From Cordia subcordata (lineage: Eukaryota; Streptophyta; Magnoliopsida; Boraginales; Cordiaceae): DNA of 64,000 nucleotides. The stretch is taken from positions 315,001-379,000 of the forward strand of contig JAPTOF010000020.1 of assembly GCA_028554755.1 (NCBI GenBank). Reading direction: 5' to 3'. Positions 58,516-64,000 of the stretch are shown piece after piece. The notes under the pieces are model-generated. The model searched no databases. It saw only the letters and a program-made list of their open reading frames with translations, and was not told the DNA's origin. Each line of letters opens with the position of its first letter. The stretch's first letter is position 1. A program made the translations under genes and the position numbers.

Positions 58516-58846
58516 TGTTCACGAAGAATACGCATAAACGAAAAATACGAGAAAAAAATGATACGAAAATTTACATGATTCGGCCTTAAAGCCTACATCT
58601 ATAGGCAACAGAGAACAATTTCACTATTGATTAGCGAATAGTATAAAGCTTCTTACTTTGGTCTTTTCCCTAGACATAATAAAATGTGCTAGTCCCTATT
58701 TATAGTGCACAGATTTTCTAAATAGTATACTACTTAAATAAGACAATATATTAATTATGTGCTTTAAGGGTAACAAGTTAACAAGGTAACTAGTTAATAA
58801 AGCAATATGTTTTTCTTGTTTCCCAAGACTACGGGCCACGATCAAC
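58516..58846 (-). repeat. 3' LTR of the copia element
   Basis: 331 bp, TG...CA ends (on the element strand tgttgatcgtgg ... cgtgaaca). It aligns with 62903-63236 at about 75-80 percent by eye (shared ccttaaagcctac, cttcttactttggtctttt, taacaagttaacaag). Confidence 0.88.
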
Positions 58847-58949
58847 AAAACTATACCTTGTCACGTATTCACTCCAATAAACACACGATCATCCCCGCTG
58901 CCAACTACCCCTAAGGACTAATAGCAACCAAGTCCAGGCAATGCTTGAA

Positions 58950-61876
58950 CTTGCTAATTAAACCACCTTGGTCATTATATCTTCTGGATTCTTATAAGTA
59001 GAAATCTTCTGCACCAATATGATCTCTTGTGACACCACATCTTTGATGAAGTGATATTTGACATCAATATGTTTAATCCTATCATGATATATCTGATTTT
59101 TTGTCAAATAAATTGCACTCTGGTTATCACAAATGACTGTACTGAGGTGGAGTACTTGGCAATTATCACAAATGACTGTACTTCATCTCAAACTCATCAC
59201 TCAGCTATTTCTTTAATTTGTCGATAACAGACATACTTTTAGCAGCAATAAGTATATCATTGACATACAACAACAAGTACACAAACGAACCATCTAAAAG
59301 CTTTTTGAGATATGTACAATTGTCATAGGCACTTCTTGTGTATTCATCACCTATCAATGTGTCAAATCTCTTGTACCATTTCCAAGATACTTGCTATCTC
59401 TCAAGTAATTCGTTAAGCTCCTATGTCTGATTCTTATTAAGAGACTCGATCGTCTCACTCATGGCACTTACTTACTGAGTAGAATTTTTCCTAGACATGG
59501 CCTCTTTGTATGAATTTGACTCATGTCTTTCAATTGCTTCAACAACAGTCAAAGCATAAGCAACAAGATTAGCGTATCCATACCTTTGAGGCTCTCTAAT
59601 CTATCTCTTTTTTTGTCCAGTAGCAATGCTGTACTTTTATTGTTCAGGGACATAATAATCATGCACCTTGGTCGAGTCGGCTGAATCAGACTGCTACCAT
59701 TGCTAGATGGAATATTTGAGACATCAACAAATAACTCCATCTGCTCTCTGACACTATGGTCTAAACCAGCTATTGCTTTCTCCTTTTCTTGGTCTAATGA
59801 AGCAGACTTACTAAATTTCACATCTCTGTTGATGAGGAAACATGGAGACTTTGGATCTGTGTACCACAACCTGTAACCTTTCCTCTCGGACACATAGTCT
59901 AGGAATATGTATTTCTTTGTCCTTGGCTCTAACTTGCTATCCTTAATATGAGCGTATATAGGGCAACCAAACACCTTCATTCAAGAGTAATCAACAGGCT
60001 TATCAAACCATAACTCAAAATGAGTCTTTAATCCAATAGTTGTAGATGGAGACCGATTCACTAAGTAGCACATCGTATTAATTGCTTCGGCCTAAAAGTG
60101 ACTGAAGCCAGCATGGTAGAGGGGACAACAAGCTCTCTCCAATAGAGTTCCATTCATGCATTCTGCAACTCCATTTTATTGTGGTGTCCCTACACGGTGT
60201 CTCACAATGTCATGTTTCCTGCAGAACTCATCAAACTCTTTATTGCAGTATTTCAACCCAATGTCAGTCCTAAGACATTTGATCTATTTTCCAGTCTACT
60301 TCTCAATCAATGTCTTTCACTTGGCAAATGTTGAAAATGCCTCATTTTAGTTTTCAAGAAATACGCTTACAATAGCTGAGAGTATACATCAAAGAAAGTG
60401 ATATAGTACCGGACACCTTTCTTTAAAGGAGCTTTGTTAGGACCTCAAAGATTAGAATGAATGTAATCAAGTGTAACTTTGAAATTTTCCTACCCTTTAT
60501 TGAATTTCACCTTAGTTTGCTTTCCAAAGACACAATACTCGTAGAATTCAAGCTTTCCCGTTCTTTGTCCACGAAGCAAATCCCTCTTGCTCAGCTTGGT
60601 CAGTCCCCTCTCATTCATATGGCCAAACCGTTTGTGCCATAACTGCATATCATTCTTCTCGAATGTAATAGCTGCAAACATTTGTAACTGTATTACCTTG
60701 AAGAACATATAAGCCGCTAGTTAAGTTCCATTTCAAGAGCATAATAGAACCTTTGGTCACTTTTAAGACTCTATTCTCACTCTGAAATTTGTACCCATGA
60801 GAATCCAAACGCCCAAGAGAAATCAAGTTTTCTTCAGTCCTGGTACATGCCAACACTCGAAAGATCTCGAAATAACATCAAACATCTTGATATTAACAAT
60901 GCCTATTCCCTTTACCTTCAACATGAGGTTATTGCCAAGAAAAACTTTCTCTTTCTTTTTAGTGCAAGAAGAGAACCGGCCACGCCTACAACACATGTGG
61001 AACGTCGTATCTATATCAAGAATCCATTAATTTTACCACTGTGACACACTCACAGACAAAACATTCCCAGTACTACTAGCACTCTCTCTATCTTTATCGA
61101 CATTCTTCACCTTTTTATTTCCCTCTTTCAGTTTTGGACATTTTTGCTTAACGTGACTCTTTTCACCACACTCAAAATAGCATAGTTTTCTTACTCTTGA
61201 TTTTGATCTTGACTTGCTTTTCTTCCTACCTGGAGATCTCCCTTTTGTTCTCTGATCTCCCTCTACTCACTAAACCCTCCTTATGAACTTCTTTCCTATG
61301 TCATGGAATATGTGTTTGAAAATCCTTCGATTTTAGCGAAGCAATCACATCGTTAAAGCTAATTTTATCTCTCCATACAACATAGTGTCCCAAAGTTCAT
61401 ATACAAAGGTGGTAAGGAGTATAACAGGATAATAGCTTGGTTTTCGTCATCAATTTTAACATCCATGTCTTTCAAAGCAATAACGCAAGAGGTAAACTCA
61501 TCAAAGTAATTTTTTTTGGTGGCGTACCTTCTTTCATCCTAAAATTATATAGTCGTTTCTTCAAGCAGAGGTGATTCATGAGAGATTTTGATGCATAAAA
61601 TTCTATCAAAGTGTTCCAAGCCTTAATTGCTGTTGTCTTCTTAGCAATCTTTAGTAATACTTCATTCGTCACAAACATGTGTATTGTACTTAAGGCTTCC
61701 GCTTCAAGTTCTTATATCACTGCTAGTTTTGTCTTTTCTAGGGTCACTTCTTTAATGACTTGCCAAAGTCCTTACTTTGTCATAAATGCCTTAAATTTGA
61801 TCATCCATAAACTGAAACTCATTCTCCAATCAAACTTCCTAATTTCAAATTTTCTACCTGTGGAAGACATATTCAT
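58950..61876 (-). pseudogene. gag-pol of the copia element, broken
   Basis: Recognised pieces on the minus strand: gag start MNMSSTGRKFEIRKFDW; KAWNTLIEFYASKSLMNHLC with LKKRLYNFRMKEGT (UBN2-type gag); a knuckle written CYFECGEKSHVKQKC, with three residues in place of the usual two between the first cysteines; LWHKRFGHMNERGL and FYEYCVFGKQTKVKF of the pre-integrase HHCC finger, where the first Cys is Tyr; integrase C-terminal MKVFGCPIYAHIKD and RTKKYIFLDYVSERKGYRLW; reverse transcriptase GSFVYLLLYVNDILIA, where the YVDD catalytic box is YVND; and an RNase H end CDNQSAIYLTKNQIYHDRIK with ISTYKNPEDIMTKVV. Stops lie in integrase and reverse transcriptase. A 20-base phrase (ttatcacaaatgactgtact) is duplicated at 59135-59183. 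Confidence 0.87.
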
Positions 61877-62902
61877 TTGCTCAAAACTCACACTTTGGGA
61901 TAGAATTTGGCTCAATGAACTACAAAAATGGATTTAGCACGTCAAAAAAGCTTTTGGAACACCCTTGGTCAACTTTGGTCAACATTGTTCAAAGTTAAAC
62001 CTATTGATCAAAGTCAACATTGTCCCCAAAAACACGTACTTTAGAGCAGAATCTAGCAAAACAGAGCTCAAAAGCAGATTCATTACGTCAAAAAAGACTC
62101 TGGTCAAACTTGATCAAACCCTAGTAAACGGTCAACCCTTCTGGTCAACAGCTCTTTTTTTTTTTCGGTTTCTCAACAAAACCCAAGCCCGAAAAAAGAA
62201 AAACAATTTTTTTTTTCTTTTAGACTACTACAAGCCCAAAAAAATCCAAGACCCTAATCTAAGAACCTAAACCCCAAATCCTAACCTGTGAATAAGGTCT
62301 CTACCCTGACCCAATTTGCGACCCAAACTCAAAGCTCCAAAATCCCAAACCCGGTCCACCAAAAATCCTAAAACCAAAGAAGAAACCCAACAACCCATGG
62401 ATCTAATCTTCTTCTTCTTCTTCACCCGTTAACAAACAAACCCAGCAAAAAACTCAAACAAAAAGCTTTGCACCCTTTTTCTATAAAATCAAATCCAACT
62501 GTTGGATCAACGATCCGACTGCGCCACCACGCTCACCGACCTCTAGAGACATTAACAGTACCTTCCGATCAAGGAATCAACGTCCGGGCATCGTCCACTA
62601 TCACTCCTAAAACTCACGCATATTTTCCGTCGCCGATGAGATTTCGACAACCTCCAAGTCAAGCAAACACTACCAACGTGTTCTTCTCAAGCTAAAGAAG
62701 CTAATGGTACCAAGCTTTCGTAGTTGGCTGCTCCGATGATGGGAATCAAAATCGACTTTGAACAAGAGTTTAAGGCTCTGTTTGGCTGTTTTGAAGATTT
62801 CAAAATTTTGGTCAAGGTTTTGTTTGGTTGCAATTTTGTTCAGAGTTTTGATTTTTCTTTCTCCTTCCTAGCGGACTAAAACCTATGCTCTAGATACGAG
62901 TT
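61877..62902 (-). other. 5' leader of the copia element
   Basis: Between the gag start and the 5' LTR; no conserved coding is seen. It includes T/A runs near 62155-62220 and a more GC-balanced stretch at 62470-62700, which may include a second insertion, as the leader is long (about 1 kb) for a Tnt1-like element. Confidence 0.55.
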
Positions 62903-63236
62903 TGTTAGTGAAAAACATAAAAAAACGAAGAACACAAGAAAAAAACGACACAAGAGAATTTACGTGGTTTGACCTTAAAGCCTACGTCTATGGATAGCAG
63001 AAAAAAATTTCACTATTAGACCGCAAATAGTAAAAGTCTTCTTACTTTGGTCTTTTTCCCACATATAATACAATGTATTAACACCTATTTATAATACATA
63101 CATTTCCTTAATAGTATTCTATTTAGATAAAAGACAACATATTAATTATGTATTTTATGATAACAAGTTAACAAGACAACTTGCTAATAAAGCAATTTAC
63201 TTTTCTTGTCGCCTAAGATTATAGGTCACAATCAAC
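62903..63236 (-). repeat. 5' LTR of the copia element
   Basis: 334 bp, TG...CA ends, partner of 58516-58846. Its inner end (tttttcactaaca on the minus strand) is followed by the degenerate tRNA-Met primer site. Confidence 0.88.
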
Positions 63237-63241
63237 ACGAG

Positions 63242-64000
63242 AAAAGTAATTCCACTCAATTCAGATTAGATGTTCTTTAATTTTAGCAGCAGCCAATTCC
63301 ATATCAACATGCATGATTTTATACTAAATGATGTTTAACGTGTTTCTTATCACATTCATTAAAGATATGTATATAATTTGATTTATTTCAGAAAGTAGTA
63401 TAAATTTATTATCACTAACTTTAGAAAGTAATATAATTAAGCTCTTTTTTGCTTTTGGGTCAAACAACTGGCATAAATTGAAACAAAATGTTGAGGACGT
63501 AACTTTGTCGAAAAAGTGAGTATGTGCATAGAATGCTCATAATTGAGCAACAAATGAAAGCCGCCATCAGGCGCAACTTACGTAAAGCTTCCCAAATAGT
63601 CTCCATTTTTAGCCTCATTCCATGATCAACAGATATTGTGTGTGTGTCCATATATTATATATTTTATTTCCGCAACGTTGGATGCCGCATATATATAATT
63701 GGGAAAATGTAATTTTCGGACTTGAATTTTATAAAATGTAGAATTAAGACCTCAACTTTAAAACTTTTAATAAAAGGACTTGAACTTATGAAAAAGTGAT
63801 GTTTTATATACGGTATTAATTCTTTATTTACATGACAATTTTTTTCTTTGCAAATATTATGTGGCATAAGTAGATTTTCTATCGCCAATCTAACGTCTAC
63901 ATAGCAAATACATACAAACTTATAAATTATAAGTTATCATGTACATATACACATAAAGAAATTTTGAAATTCTTTTTTGTTGGTTATAGGAATATAAATT
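63242..64000. other. Intergenic, AT-rich, no gene seen
   Basis: Short frames only. Phrases such as ggacttgaattttataaaa and ggacttgaacttatgaaaa near 63720 and 63777 form a short direct repeat that could be the end of another decayed transposon running out of the window. Confidence 0.45.

Larger units (their letters stand above)
58516..63236 (-). mobile_element. Ty1-copia (Tnt1-like) LTR retrotransposon, decayed
   Basis: 4.7 kb on the minus strand with 331-334 bp LTRs, 5-bp flanks tgaga/cgaga, and a degenerate tRNA-Met primer site after the 5' LTR (cgtatctagagc for tggtatcagagc, about 62898-62887). Coding pieces come in the copia order: gag (from 61876), zinc knuckle (about 61185-61143), pre-integrase (60700-60490), integrase (about 60400-59800), reverse transcriptase fragment (about 59380-59200) and RNase H end (about 59150-58960). 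Most of reverse transcriptase is missing and several stops and frameshifts break the frame. Confidence 0.9.

Noticed and set aside
62468..62695. 75-codon + strand frame in the copia leader
   Set aside because: Opposite strand to the element, no recognisable domain.

Overview
The window is nuclear DNA of a eudicot plant. Genes have GT-AG introns, the proteins are plant-specific families (B-box/CCT, NAC, TRM/DUF3741, plant GDPD, peroxisomal DCI1), the intergenic DNA is AT-rich with many (TA)n tracts, and LTR retrotransposons, SINE, LINE, Helitron and MITE copies fill the spaces. I cannot name the species from the sequence.

Six protein genes are supported. On the + strand: a CONSTANS-LIKE (COL14/15 type) B-box transcription factor (3169-6381, 4 exons, 437 aa) and a short intronless TRM/LONGIFOLIA-like DUF3741 protein (8067-9026). 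On the - strand: a BAR-domain protein of the At2g33490 type (17173-12048, 9 exons, 621 aa), a NAC factor of the ANAC083/VNI2 type (28245-26870, 3 exons, 231 aa), a glycerophosphodiester phosphodiesterase (40902-38042, 8 exons, 403 aa) and a peroxisomal dienoyl-CoA isomerase ending in a PTS1-type AKL (45017-43322, 2 exons, 280 aa). For all multi-exon genes I rebuilt the junctions and the reading phase closes without a frameshift. There is one nuclear tRNA-Gln(TTG) (54883-54812). These are unrelated housekeeping and regulatory genes; apart from the neighbouring GDPD and DCI1 genes (both lipid-related, same strand, probably coincidental) there is no functional cluster.

The right third is dominated by transposons. 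An Athila/Tat-like Ty3-gypsy element (53396-45607, minus) keeps both 1.37-kb LTRs, a tRNA-Asp primer site, gag and protease but has lost RT, RNase H and most of integrase. A decayed Tnt1-like copia element (63236-58516, minus) has 0.33-kb LTRs and many inactivating changes. A 5'-truncated LINE with an 11-bp target duplication (54172-54658) and a 1-kb fold-back element with long inverted arms (55061-56095) lie between them.

The middle (17-36 kb) is gene-poor. It holds two copies of one non-autonomous Helitron (23387-24281 and 30970-32094, the second with a MITE nested inside), a tRNA-derived SINE with a perfect 15-bp target duplication (35240-35506), and microsatellites. MITEs recur through the window: a family of about 220-250 bp flanked by TTA, a TAA-flanked family of about 120-130 bp, and an apparently compact 86-89 bp family with two of its three clear copies inside introns of the GDPD gene. 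The most interesting structural observation near a gene is an old tandem duplication of the region upstream of the COL gene, each copy of which received a different MITE.
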